From: Fimenecus sp964557975
Lineage (GTDB): Bacteria > Bacillota > Clostridia > Oscillospirales > Acutalibacteraceae
Assembly: GCA_964557975.1 (NCBI GenBank)
Contig: CAZLCG010000003.1
Coordinates: forward strand, 1-64,000
Direction of reading: 5' to 3'
DNA length: 64,000 nucleotides
Both the position numbers and the translations under genes were made by a program. Shown one piece after another: positions 1 to 8,201 of this stretch. Under the pieces are notes generated by a model. It did not search any database. It was not told the DNA's origin and saw only the letters and a list, made by a program, of their open reading frames with translations. The number at the start of each line of letters is the position of its first letter. Position 1 is the stretch's first letter.

Positions 1-690
1 CGAGACTGAGGGATTGTAAATAAAATCAAAAAACGAATTTTATTTTTTCTAACATATCAATTCCTCTGTCAAACGCAATGCGTTTGCCACCTCCCTTTAC
101 ACAAGGTAGGCTGAAAAGGTGTATACCTTCAACAAGAGAATAAAAACGGCGCGGCATCCCTGCCGCGCCCTACGCACGAAATAAAATTTGCGTAAAAAAG
201 GCTCCCTTGTGCAAAGGGAGCTGTCGAGTGAAACGAGACTGAGGGATTGTAAATAAAATTAAAATGTCAGTCTAAATTATTTCTAAAATTTCAATCCCTC
301 CGTCAAACGCAACGCGTTTGCCACCTCCCTTTACACAAGGGAGGCTTAGAATGACTGAGGGATTGTAAATAACATTAAAATGTCAGTTTGAATTATTTCT
401 AAAAATTCAATCTCTCCACCGCCGAACGGCGGTCCCCCTCCTGCTTACAAGGGAGGCATAGAATGAGTGAGGGATTGTAGATAAAATAAAAAAACGAATT
501 TTATTTTTTTAACATATCAATCCCTCCGCCAAATGTAAGACGTTTACCACCTCCCTTTACACAAGGGAGGCATAGAATGACTGAGGGATTGTAGATAAAA
601 TAAAAAACGAATTTAATTTTTTTAACATATCAATCCCTCCGTCAAACGCAATGCGTTTACCACCTCCCTTTGTGCAAGAGAGGTGGTAAA
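1..690. repeat. Tandem intergenic repeat array, five units of about 113 bp
   Basis: The phrase GACTGAGGGATTGTA recurs at about 4, 237, 353, 465 (variant GAGTGAGGG) and 578. Each time it is followed by an AT-rich stretch, then CAATCCCTCCGTCAAACG, then ACCTCCCTTTACACAAGGGAGG. The last three spacings are 112-116 bp. Each unit holds short dyads (CCTCCCTT...AAGGGAGG and AAACGCAATGCGTTT), so the transcript would fold. There is no spacer variation, so this is not CRISPR, and no credible ORF. It looks like a multi-copy intergenic repeat of the host genome. From 691 to 1099 I see no gene and no clear signal. Confidence 0.85.
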
Positions 691-1099
691 ACGGGACAGA
701 TGAAAATTTCGCCTGTTCGTTTTTTGCAAGTTGGAACAACATTCTCAATATAAATACAGCATAACGGCAATCCTGCTTCTCTGGCTTTCGACAAGTGATT
801 GAACTAATGAAAAAAGCATTAAATGTTATACGATTTTAAGGCTGTGACAATTGTTATATATAACATGCTTTAATTATTAAATCAACTGTTAATTCCCAAT
901 AGCCACATAAACCAATCTACGACATCAATTTTTGAATCAATTTTCTTAGTAAATTAAGTCATCCCGACATCAATTGCTTAAAAAAGCCGTCCTATTTATG
1001 CTTTTTTTAAAATTACAATTAAGTTATGCAAAAAACGTTACGGTGATTTAAAAAATTATAATACACAAACACAATGTATACGCAATCCTGCATATTCTT

Positions 1100-4000
1100 T
1101 TATTGTAATTCTATTTTGCAATCTTCATCACCCAAAATCAATACGCTGCCGCCCTGTAATTCGGTATAGGCATTTTTAATCAGCCTATGTTTTGACAGAG
1201 ATGATTTAAGCGGAGCCGTTATTTTATCCGCATAATATGTACCGTTAGATGACATATCAATTACAGAATATAATTGCGTTTGTCCATTATAAGAAATAAC
1301 ACAATGCTCACGACTAACTTTTTCATAATCATATGACAGAACAATCTGCGCCTTAATTACGTCTTTACCTACAATATAACCTTTTCCTGATTCTAAAACA
1401 AATTCTTTTCCAGCCATAGAGCCGTTCATTACATTTATTTTTCCGCATTTTTCTTTTGATTCGGGATCAATTACAGGAATGCTATAGGATTTATCATTAT
1501 TCTTTTTCTTGTTACTTGACGTCAGCAGAACAACGATCAGAATCACTCCCAAGAGAATAATAACAAACACAACGGCCACCAGCACTGTTACCCATGTGTT
1601 ATCTGATTTTACGGGTTCAGTTTCCTCAACGACCTCAACCTCCACCGGATCATCACCGTAGGTTAACTCGGCAACACTGTTTACCGCAGCGGAATATACC
1701 TTATCAACCGTTCCGTCTCCGTCTTCGTCAAGATTAAGAGTTATATCGCCTGAGGAATTATTTGTGTTTGAATCTATCTTAGTGGTCGGGGTTATCGGAA
1801 TAGATTCAAATGTTCTGTAATCTATAATCGCATCAGTGTCATCAAGATAATTGACAGAATAATTCATTGTGCCGTTTCCTGTTCCGTTCAGTAAAATATC
1901 ATAAACAGCATTAGGATCAAGCGACAAAACTTTAATATCCTTGTTTTTCCCAAGTAATTGAAGTGATCCGAAAGAAGCTGTATCGGAATACGAAGACAGA
2001 GCGCTTGATAAGGCTTCACCGTTATATGTAACGGTTACGTCAACAGGACAAGCAATATTTATTACAACCTTTGAGCCGTCGCTGATTGTTTCCTGAATAT
2101 CACCGAAAGCGAACTGTAGGTTTTCCGCCGTATCAACCTGATGATAGCCATCAGGCATATTGGTAAGCAGTTTCATCAAATCTACCGCAAAGTCTTTTTC
2201 GACACCGCTTAAATCATGGAAAAAGCCAAGACTGTACATGTTATAGTTGCTCATAATATCTTCAGCAGTATTTACAACAGCATTAGCATAGGCAACATCA
2301 CTCAGATAAGAAGAATATTGTGACAATTGACTCATTTTACCGGTATCACTGGTTTCACCTTCATTTGGAAGTCCATCAGCCATTACAACAATATTTTTAA
2401 TATTGTCGGCTTTTCCTTGAGTGTCAAGCATATTACCTGCAGTCGCCAGAGCTTCCTGCATATTTGTTGTGCCACCGGATGATATGCCTTCAATATAATC
2501 AATCAGTACATCTAAATCATTTGTCAGATCAACGCTGTCAATATAATCATCATATAAAACTAAGCCAACACGGTTGTTATATTCATCTGCTAATAATTCG
2601 TTACAGAAATTAATCGCCGATTTTTTCATTTCATCAATAGGAGTACCTGACATACTTCCAGACACATCAAGCACAAGAACAGTATCTCTGCCCTGAGATG
2701 CAACACGAACATTTGTTGATTTAGTGATTGTTTTTCCATTAGAAACAAGTTCGCCCGTAATCGTGGTTGTTCCCTTACCTTTTGATGTAACAATGCATTC
2801 CTCGCCTGTAGGTGTAACAGTTGCTACCGATTCATCTGATGATGTCCATTTGATTGAATATCCTGTAGCATCTGCCGGTACTGTTTCAGGCTCAATAACA
2901 TCAACTTCACCCAAAGTCAATGTCATATCTTTTGGGATAGTGAAATCATCAATTTTAACACTTCCAAAATTTGTGTAAATTGAAACAGGTTTCTCATATT
3001 GCTTGTATTTACTATCCCATATAGTTAATATTAAATAATACTCATCGCCACTTGTATTAATATCATTATCTTTAACCTTTAATCTATATCGTCCTTCATT
3101 GAGATTCAAAACATAACTGTCAGTTTCAACATCTTCATCTATAATTGTTTTCGGATTTCTTAAATCTGTCATATCACTTATAGTCAAATGATAATTTGAA
3201 TAATTATTCAGATTTGTATCTTTTACATATAACTTTGAACCTTTAAATGTAATTGATGAATTAACTGTGCTGACATCTATTCCGACCATTTCAAAAGCTT
3301 CAATAATACAATTTAATTGCTCATCTGTAATGCCTTTAAGAGTTTTTGCAGATTTATAAACACTATCTGCACACTGATTAAAAGTTGCATCGGAATGGAG
3401 AAAGTTTAACGCACGATACCAAATTTTTGCTAAAGTATCGGTATCAATTTTTTTATTGTCTGTTCCATCAATACCATTCCACATTAAATAGCCCGCATGA
3501 GAAATAACCGTTGAATATGCATGAACATAATCTTCACCACTTTTATTTTTGTCTGATACATTTTCAGGATATTTAGTGGATTTTGGCGAAGCTATATTTC
3601 TTTTAACGCTTATATTATCTCCTTGCATTATCCAATCAGGTTCTTTGTTATTAATCTGTCCCTCTATAATTTCTCCAAATAAATCAGAATATCCTTCATT
3701 TATTGCACCAGTTTCATTACTACCATTCCAATTCACAATGCTTCTTGTTACAATATGAGTATATTCATGAGCCATAACATCGATATCTTCTATACCTGTT
3801 TTATATCCCATACTCATATATCCAACAGTATTTTTATTTGCTGAACCACCAACAGCATTCTGCCCATTACAATACCCATCATTGTAATATATATAAAATT
3901 CTTCATAAGGAATTTCATCATATTTGCTTTTATAAAAATCATATATTTTTGAAAAATTATTTATATATGTAACACCTTTTGAATATTCCTCATTGATTTC

Positions 4001-4888
4001 ATTCTGATTATTTCCAAAAACATTATCAGTACTTGTTAAAAATTCTATTTCTTTGCTTTTTTTATGTGAATTAGTTTTTTTGTATGTTGAGACATATGTA
4101 TTTCTTTCATCATTATATGCCACATATTCATTATCCTTAGAATAAAAATACCCATCAAACTTTTCCGATTTATCACTATTGTAACAAGTAGCAGCATAAT
4201 CGTCTTGAACCACATCAATACAATCAATAACTCTACAAGTTTTAACATCTATTACAAAATCATAGAATCCCACAGGAACTAACGCAACTAAACAATTAAC
4301 AAATTCTGAATTTTGGTAAATATATAATTGACATTCAGCAATATTAGGAATATCTATATACACTTCATCAGAATCCTCAAAATTTGAATTAATATAATCT
4401 AAAATTTCATTACTAACATCCTGTTGACTCATATCATTATGCTTGACATCAAAAGTATCACTAATATTAATCATATTAGATGTCAAGTCTGTAGCATTTC
4501 CATTTTCATCTGCAGCCACAACTACAGTCTTTCCATAAACAGGAATGTCATTATAGTATTGTTGAAAACGATAAAAACTATCACCGTCAACTGTGTTGAC
4601 GTCACAAATTTTTAATTCCTTGTCAACATCTTCAATTCCTAATGTATCTGCTACTGATGCTATTGCTTCCAAAGCTGATTTTTCATCTTTAACTGCAACA
4701 TCAGTAAAGCCTTCATTCAATGATACATAATTTAAATCCGATAAATTTTCAGATGAAGTTGTACCTGAGTTTTGACCGCTGACAGCAACAGATGAATCGC
4801 TACACCCTGCAAATAACGATGAAAACACCAGCAATACGGATATAAGCACAGGTATTGTTCTTTTTAAATGATTATTTTTATTCTTCAT
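1100..4888 (-). CDS. Lipoprotein with M4-type metalloprotease, Ig-like, vWA, transmembrane and cytoplasmic FHA domains
   Basis: A 1262-residue protein joining an extracellular protease to an intracellular phosphothreonine reader. In order it shows: a lipoprotein signal ending LFAGC (Cys29); an FTP/propeptide-like region (about 60-250); an M4 (thermolysin-like) catalytic region with HEYTH at 374-378, the third zinc ligand Glu398 in NEGYSD at the usual 19-residue spacing, and a His456 that aligns with the thermolysin catalytic His; a Big_2-type Ig domain (about 660-735); a vWA domain with MIDAS DVSGS (D741, S743, S745); one membrane span (about 1099-1122); and an FHA domain (about 1155-1250) with SREH and SSNGT. 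The inferred topology is outside to inside, so the FHA lies in the cytosol beside the locus kinases. The start has AAAGG 8 nt upstream. It is last in the locus, behind a terminator-like hairpin. Domain identities are seen; a signalling role is inferred. Confidence 0.85.
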   Translation of the reverse strand: MKNKNNHLKRTIPVLISVLLVFSSLFAGCSDSSVAVSGQNSGTTSSENLSDLNYVSLNEGFTDVAVKDEKSALEAIASVADTLGIEDVDKELKICDVNTVDGDSFYRFQQYYNDIPVYGKTVVVAADENGNATDLTSNMINISDTFDVKHNDMSQQDVSNEILDYINSNFEDSDEVYIDIPNIAECQLYIYQNSEFVNCLVALVPVGFYDFVIDVKTCRVIDCIDVVQDDYAATCYNSDKSEKFDGYFYSKDNEYVAYNDERNTYVSTYKKTNSHKKSKEIEFLTSTDNVFGNNQNEINEEYSKGVTYINNFSKIYDFYKSKYDEIPYEEFYIYYNDGYCNGQNAVGGSANKNTVGYMSMGYKTGIEDIDVMAHEYTHIVTRSIVNWNGSNETGAINEGYSDLFGEIIEGQINNKEPDWIMQGDNISVKRNIASPKSTKYPENVSDKNKSGEDYVHAYSTVISHAGYLMWNGIDGTDNKKIDTDTLAKIWYRALNFLHSDATFNQCADSVYKSAKTLKGITDEQLNCIIEAFEMVGIDVSTVNSSITFKGSKLYVKDTNLNNYSNYHLTISDMTDLRNPKTIIDEDVETDSYVLNLNEGRYRLKVKDNDINTSGDEYYLILTIWDSKYKQYEKPVSIYTNFGSVKIDDFTIPKDMTLTLGEVDVIEPETVPADATGYSIKWTSSDESVATVTPTGEECIVTSKGKGTTTITGELVSNGKTITKSTNVRVASQGRDTVLVLDVSGSMSGTPIDEMKKSAINFCNELLADEYNNRVGLVLYDDYIDSVDLTNDLDVLIDYIEGISSGGTTNMQEALATAGNMLDTQGKADNIKNIVVMADGLPNEGETSDTGKMSQLSQYSSYLSDVAYANAVVNTAEDIMSNYNMYSLGFFHDLSGVEKDFAVDLMKLLTNMPDGYHQVDTAENLQFAFGDIQETISDGSKVVINIACPVDVTVTYNGEALSSALSSYSDTASFGSLQLLGKNKDIKVLSLDPNAVYDILLNGTGNGTMNYSVNYLDDTDAIIDYRTFESIPITPTTKIDSNTNNSSGDITLNLDEDGDGTVDKVYSAAVNSVAELTYGDDPVEVEVVEETEPVKSDNTWVTVLVAVVFVIILLGVILIVVLLTSSNKKKNNDKSYSIPVIDPESKEKCGKINVMNGSMAGKEFVLESGKGYIVGKDVIKAQIVLSYDYEKVSREHCVISYNGQTQLYSVIDMSSNGTYYADKITAPLKSSLSKHRLIKNAYTELQGGSVLILGDEDCKIELQ

Positions 4889-4905
4889 AAAACAATCCTT
4901 TCATT

Positions 4906-4942
4906 AAAAATGCCGATTGTGTGAAAAGTCGCACAATCGGCA
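4906..4942 (-). terminator. Hairpin with U-run between the DUF4234-FHA gene and the metalloprotease gene
   Basis: On the minus strand an 11-bp perfect stem (TGCCGATTGTG/CACAATCGGCA, 4911-4921 and 4932-4942) is followed by TTTTT. It sits inside the locus, and only about 17 nt separate it from the AAAGG of the next gene. That leaves little room for a new promoter, so the metalloprotease is probably expressed by partial read-through. Confidence 0.7.
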
Positions 4943-4991
4943 ATATTCAGTCAAATACAAACCAACTGTTTGCAAATAAGTATTTGTGCAA

Positions 4992-6134
4992 TTACTCCAA
5001 TCGGAAAGTATTTTTATCGTTGGCAAGCTTTAATACCGTTCCCTTTGGGAAGTAGGCAATCTCACCTCTGCTGAGCTTAATATCGTTTGCCCATGTCCCG
5101 TTTGATGAATAATCGATAACGGCAAAGTTATCCGTTGCGGAACTGTATGTAACCCCACAGTGCTTTCGGCTTATTTCCTTATAGGATGGGTCTATTACAA
5201 TGCTTGCCATTTTCGCGTCTTTGCCTATGATAAATTCTTCATTTGGATTAAGCTCAAAATTGTATCCACCGCAGGAACCCCTTAATCCTACAATAGTGCC
5301 TTTAAAAACCGGCAGAGTTTCTTTCATCTCGTTATTGTTTGAATTTAAAGGCTGTAAAGCAACATTTCCGATAATACTTTCATTTGAGGGATAATACTTG
5401 TATGCCATTTTATCATACGGTTTGGCTCCGTTTGAAGCAACATCCGCAAATCGGTTTAAGTTTTTAAAGACAAAATATGTTGCAAAATTCGCACCTGTTG
5501 TAAGCTCCATGCCGAAAAGCATAAGTGGAATGGAGAAAACGAACACAAGAATAGCTGCGAAAACATATGCTCCTTCGCTGTCAGCAAGCGTAATAAGCCA
5601 AACAAGAAGCGCAGGAATAATAATTGACGAAACAATAAGAACAACCGTAACAGGTAATGTGAAAATTTCTGCAACAGTGCGGAATAAAACATTATCAGTT
5701 CCCGATTCTTTAACCTCAATATCATATCTGCCCGCATTAACCTTTAAGCGATTTGCCTGCTTATACCACCAATATTTGTGATAAATGCCGCTGATTATTG
5801 ATCCCACTGCTGTAAAAATCAATCCGAATACTGCCATTGAAATAAATACACCCGCCGCTTTTATCTCTCCGTATATGTCAAAGAAATCCAAATAGCCTCC
5901 GATTCCGTCAAATGCAACAAGTCCGGCAACAAGCCCGAAAACAATACCGATAAACGAAGCTATTCCTCTGAGCATAACAGCTCCGACATAGTTAAACCTC
6001 GGCTCCTCATTATCACCGCTGCAAACGGCATCTATTTCGTCATTCACCATCATCATTTCAGCAAAGCCGTAAATACCTATTGTAATACAATTAAGGAAAA
6101 TATAAAGCGGCATGCTTCTCTTTTTTATCTGCAT
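4992..6134 (-). CDS. DUF4234-like membrane protein with C-terminal FHA domain
   Basis: A 380-residue polytopic protein. It starts with a DUF4234-like hydrophobic module (RSMPLYIFLNCITIGIYGFA), then a soluble stretch with CSGDNEEPRF, several further membrane spans to about residue 210, and KYWWYKQANRLKVNAGRY, the second DUF4234-like signature. The C-terminal 110 residues are an FHA domain with IIGKD, SRKHC and SSNGTW. The start overlaps the stop of the upstream paralogue by one base (TAATG) and has GGAGG 9 nt upstream, so the two genes are translationally coupled. It probably forms a membrane-bound FHA platform for the locus kinases. The exact DUF assignment is from memory of the motif and is moderately secure; the FHA assignment is secure. 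Confidence 0.8.
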   Translation of the reverse strand: MQIKKRSMPLYIFLNCITIGIYGFAEMMMVNDEIDAVCSGDNEEPRFNYVGAVMLRGIASFIGIVFGLVAGLVAFDGIGGYLDFFDIYGEIKAAGVFISMAVFGLIFTAVGSIISGIYHKYWWYKQANRLKVNAGRYDIEVKESGTDNVLFRTVAEIFTLPVTVVLIVSSIIIPALLVWLITLADSEGAYVFAAILVFVFSIPLMLFGMELTTGANFATYFVFKNLNRFADVASNGAKPYDKMAYKYYPSNESIIGNVALQPLNSNNNEMKETLPVFKGTIVGLRGSCGGYNFELNPNEEFIIGKDAKMASIVIDPSYKEISRKHCGVTYSSATDNFAVIDYSSNGTWANDIKLSRGEIAYFPKGTVLKLANDKNTFRLE

Positions 6135-6667
6135 TACAGAACACCTCCTTCACTTAAATCCGCAAGACCGTTTTTATTGTAAACCTCAGCTGCTTCATTG
6201 GTATTCTTGATAAGTTCATACGCCGAAATAAATCCAAAGCAAACTATTTCAAGCGCGGCAATTTCCTTACCCGTGGTTTCCATTTTAAAGCCGTAACGCG
6301 GAGCGTTTGCCCTGAGACGCTTTGCAAGCTTGTAGGTCCAATAAATACGATACATACCGAAAGTGAACAGACTGAGTAAGAAAGCAGTCAAAAAGCTTTC
6401 CGACTCCTCGCCGTCACCCTCGCACATAGTATTGATGTCGAGAGATAAACGGTAATTAAAATAAATTTTATACAGATTTCTTGTAAATAAGGTTACAAAC
6501 GCAGCCGAAGCAAGCGTAACAAAAAGCATGGTTGCCTGCGCGGCGATTCCCTGAGTGATGATTGTAGCGACAATTCCCACTACAAGTCCGAAGCACAAGC
6601 CGATGCCGAGATTTATAAAGGATGACAAAATGAATTTTGTCATGCTTCTCTCTTCGATTTTTTCCAT
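6134..6667 (-). CDS. DUF4234-like membrane protein without FHA
   Basis: A 177-residue membrane protein closely related to the membrane part of its downstream neighbour. Both begin with a short charged stretch ending RSM, both carry a CxGDxEE segment (here CEGDGEES), and both have an aromatic-basic signature after a hairpin of membrane spans (here YRIYWTYKLAKRLRANAPRYG). No FHA is present. GGGAG lies 7 nt before the ATG, and the stop shares one base with the next start. It may pair with the FHA-bearing paralogue in a heteromeric membrane complex, which is inference from the coupling and similarity. No biochemical function is known to me. Confidence 0.75.
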   Translation of the reverse strand: MEKIEERSMTKFILSSFINLGIGLCFGLVVGIVATIITQGIAAQATMLFVTLASAAFVTLFTRNLYKIYFNYRLSLDINTMCEGDGEESESFLTAFLLSLFTFGMYRIYWTYKLAKRLRANAPRYGFKMETTGKEIAALEIVCFGFISAYELIKNTNEAAEVYNKNGLADLSEGGVL

Positions 6668-6683
6668 AATTTTTCTCCCTTTA

Positions 6684-7289
6684 TTATTCGTCTTTATCAG
6701 TTTCTTTTTTTACGCTGTCCCAGTTAAACTTCGCGGAACAGCAGGGAATAAACAGTAAATTAGTTTCACCGAGCGATAAAACATCATAAGAAGAAATTTT
6801 TGTCGCCTCTAAAACAACTTTTTCGTTCAAATAAAACAACTGCTTTGCTTCACCGGGCTGAACCAAAAACATATTACTTTTCGGCTCATAAAGTATTATT
6901 GCATGCTTTTCTCTTGAAATTGAATTATCCTTTTCCAAGGCAACATCCATTTCCGAGGAACGACCGATAAAGTTTCTTCCCGCTTTAAGTTTAAAATCTT
7001 GTCCCAAATGCTTTCCCGAAATTGCTACAAGCCAACCTACAACAGGTTCCACATCTTCGGCACCGAGATCATCGTAAATACCGACAGTTTTTGAAAACTC
7101 TTCAACATCGGGTTCGGGAATAGGTTCGGTTATTTCGGGCTCAGGAGGCGTTAAAGGCTGCGTATAGAGATTATCTTCTCCATTTTCGCCCTCAACAACG
7201 GTACTGATCCTTGTCTGATTGCAAAACGGACATTCCGAGAACCGTTCCGCATCATAAAAATGACCGCTTTCACATCTGATTAAATTCAT
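6684..7289 (-). CDS. Zinc ribbon-FHA domain protein
   Basis: A 201-residue cytosolic protein. The N-terminus has a metal-binding pattern C-x2-GHFYD-x6-CPFC, followed by an acidic, proline-rich linker and a C-terminal FHA domain (about 95-190) with GRNFIGRS and SISREKHA. The usual Asn-Gly of the last FHA motif is replaced by LNEK. FHA domains bind phosphothreonine peptides, so a target among the locus kinases or their substrates is likely. I chose the ATG at 7289 because GGAG lies 8 nt upstream. An in-frame extension to 7361 adds residues with no ribosome binding site and would nearly abut the preceding gene. Confidence 0.8.
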   Translation of the reverse strand: MNLIRCESGHFYDAERFSECPFCNQTRISTVVEGENGEDNLYTQPLTPPEPEITEPIPEPDVEEFSKTVGIYDDLGAEDVEPVVGWLVAISGKHLGQDFKLKAGRNFIGRSSEMDVALEKDNSISREKHAIILYEPKSNMFLVQPGEAKQLFYLNEKVVLEATKISSYDVLSLGETNLLFIPCCSAKFNWDSVKKETDKDE

Positions 7290-7347
7290 TTTTTCCTTCT
7301 CCTTTTTTATATTTTTATAAAAACAGTATTTGACTCCAATACTGTAA

Positions 7348-8187
7348 TTAACTGAAATCATTAAACTTGATAATTATTACAGATGTATTATCCTGACCGC
7401 GCAAATCCTTGCTTAATACGCAATCGGTAAGAGCAGCCGCACATTGCTTCATATCTTCGCTCACGGAAGACACTACTGCCAACATTTCATCCATGTCTAA
7501 TGCACGGTACAGACCGTCGCTGCACAATAAAATACAGTCACCGTCAAACAGCGGAAAAGGCTTGGTATTTATATCAATATACTTTACTCCACCCATTCCG
7601 ATATAACTTACAAGTGCGTCCTTTTGGGGATTTTTATCAGCCTCATCCCGTGTTATTTCACCTTTAATAACCTTATCATTCAGTATCATTGAATAATTAT
7701 GGTCATGTGTTATACATCTTATTTTATTGTTGCGAATAATATAAATCCTGCTGTCCCCTACAGATAACCAGTTCAATTTACCGGAATCAACAGCAATGCT
7801 CACCAATGTTGTTCCCGAATTTAACAAACTGCCGTCATCGCTTTTCAAGCACCTCACCGACAAATCGAGATCTTGAACAATTCTTCTGTAAAATGTTGAA
7901 ATATCATCATTCTTTCTTATTTTATGAAAGGAATCATTAAGCAAAGACGCACAGGTGAAGCTTGCTTTTCTTCCACCGTTAAGTCCGCCCATACCGTCAC
8001 ACAGAGTAGCTATAGCACGTCCGTTTTCGTAATACATATACTCATCATCAGCTATAACGGTATCCTGCTGTTCTTTTCTTTTTCCTATAACAGATGAAAG
8101 ACCAATATCCAGACTGTTCGCAACACCCGCAAGCTCAATTGTTTTTAACCCGTCGAAATCCTCAAAGTCGTTATTAACTTCTGTCAA
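7348..8187 (-). CDS. PP2C-family Ser/Thr protein phosphatase
   Basis: About 279 residues, one complete PP2C domain. The conserved motifs are present in order: a QQD near the start, CDGMGGLNGG (metal-binding Asp), SGTT, SVGDSR, LLCSDGL and a terminal GQDNTS (second metal Asp). It should dephosphorylate phosphothreonine or phosphoserine using Mn/Mg and oppose the kinase encoded just upstream. No membrane segment is seen, so it is cytosolic. The start is a TTG at 8187 with GGAGAT 6 nt upstream. An alternative TTG at 8205 overlaps the kinase stop codon and has no proper ribosome binding site. Confidence 0.85.
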   Translation of the reverse strand: MTEVNNDFEDFDGLKTIELAGVANSLDIGLSSVIGKRKEQQDTVIADDEYMYYENGRAIATLCDGMGGLNGGRKASFTCASLLNDSFHKIRKNDDISTFYRRIVQDLDLSVRCLKSDDGSLLNSGTTLVSIAVDSGKLNWLSVGDSRIYIIRNNKIRCITHDHNYSMILNDKVIKGEITRDEADKNPQKDALVSYIGMGGVKYIDINTKPFPLFDGDCILLCSDGLYRALDMDEMLAVVSSVSEDMKQCAAALTDCVLSKDLRGQDNTSVIIIKFNDFS

Positions 8188-8201
8188 TAAAACATCTCCA
8201 A

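Noticed and set aside
1..690. CRISPR array
   Set aside because: The units are long, have no unique spacers, and no cas gene is nearby.
557..748. 63-residue minus-strand ORF
   Set aside because: It lies mainly in the tandem repeat and has no ribosome binding site or recognisable motif.
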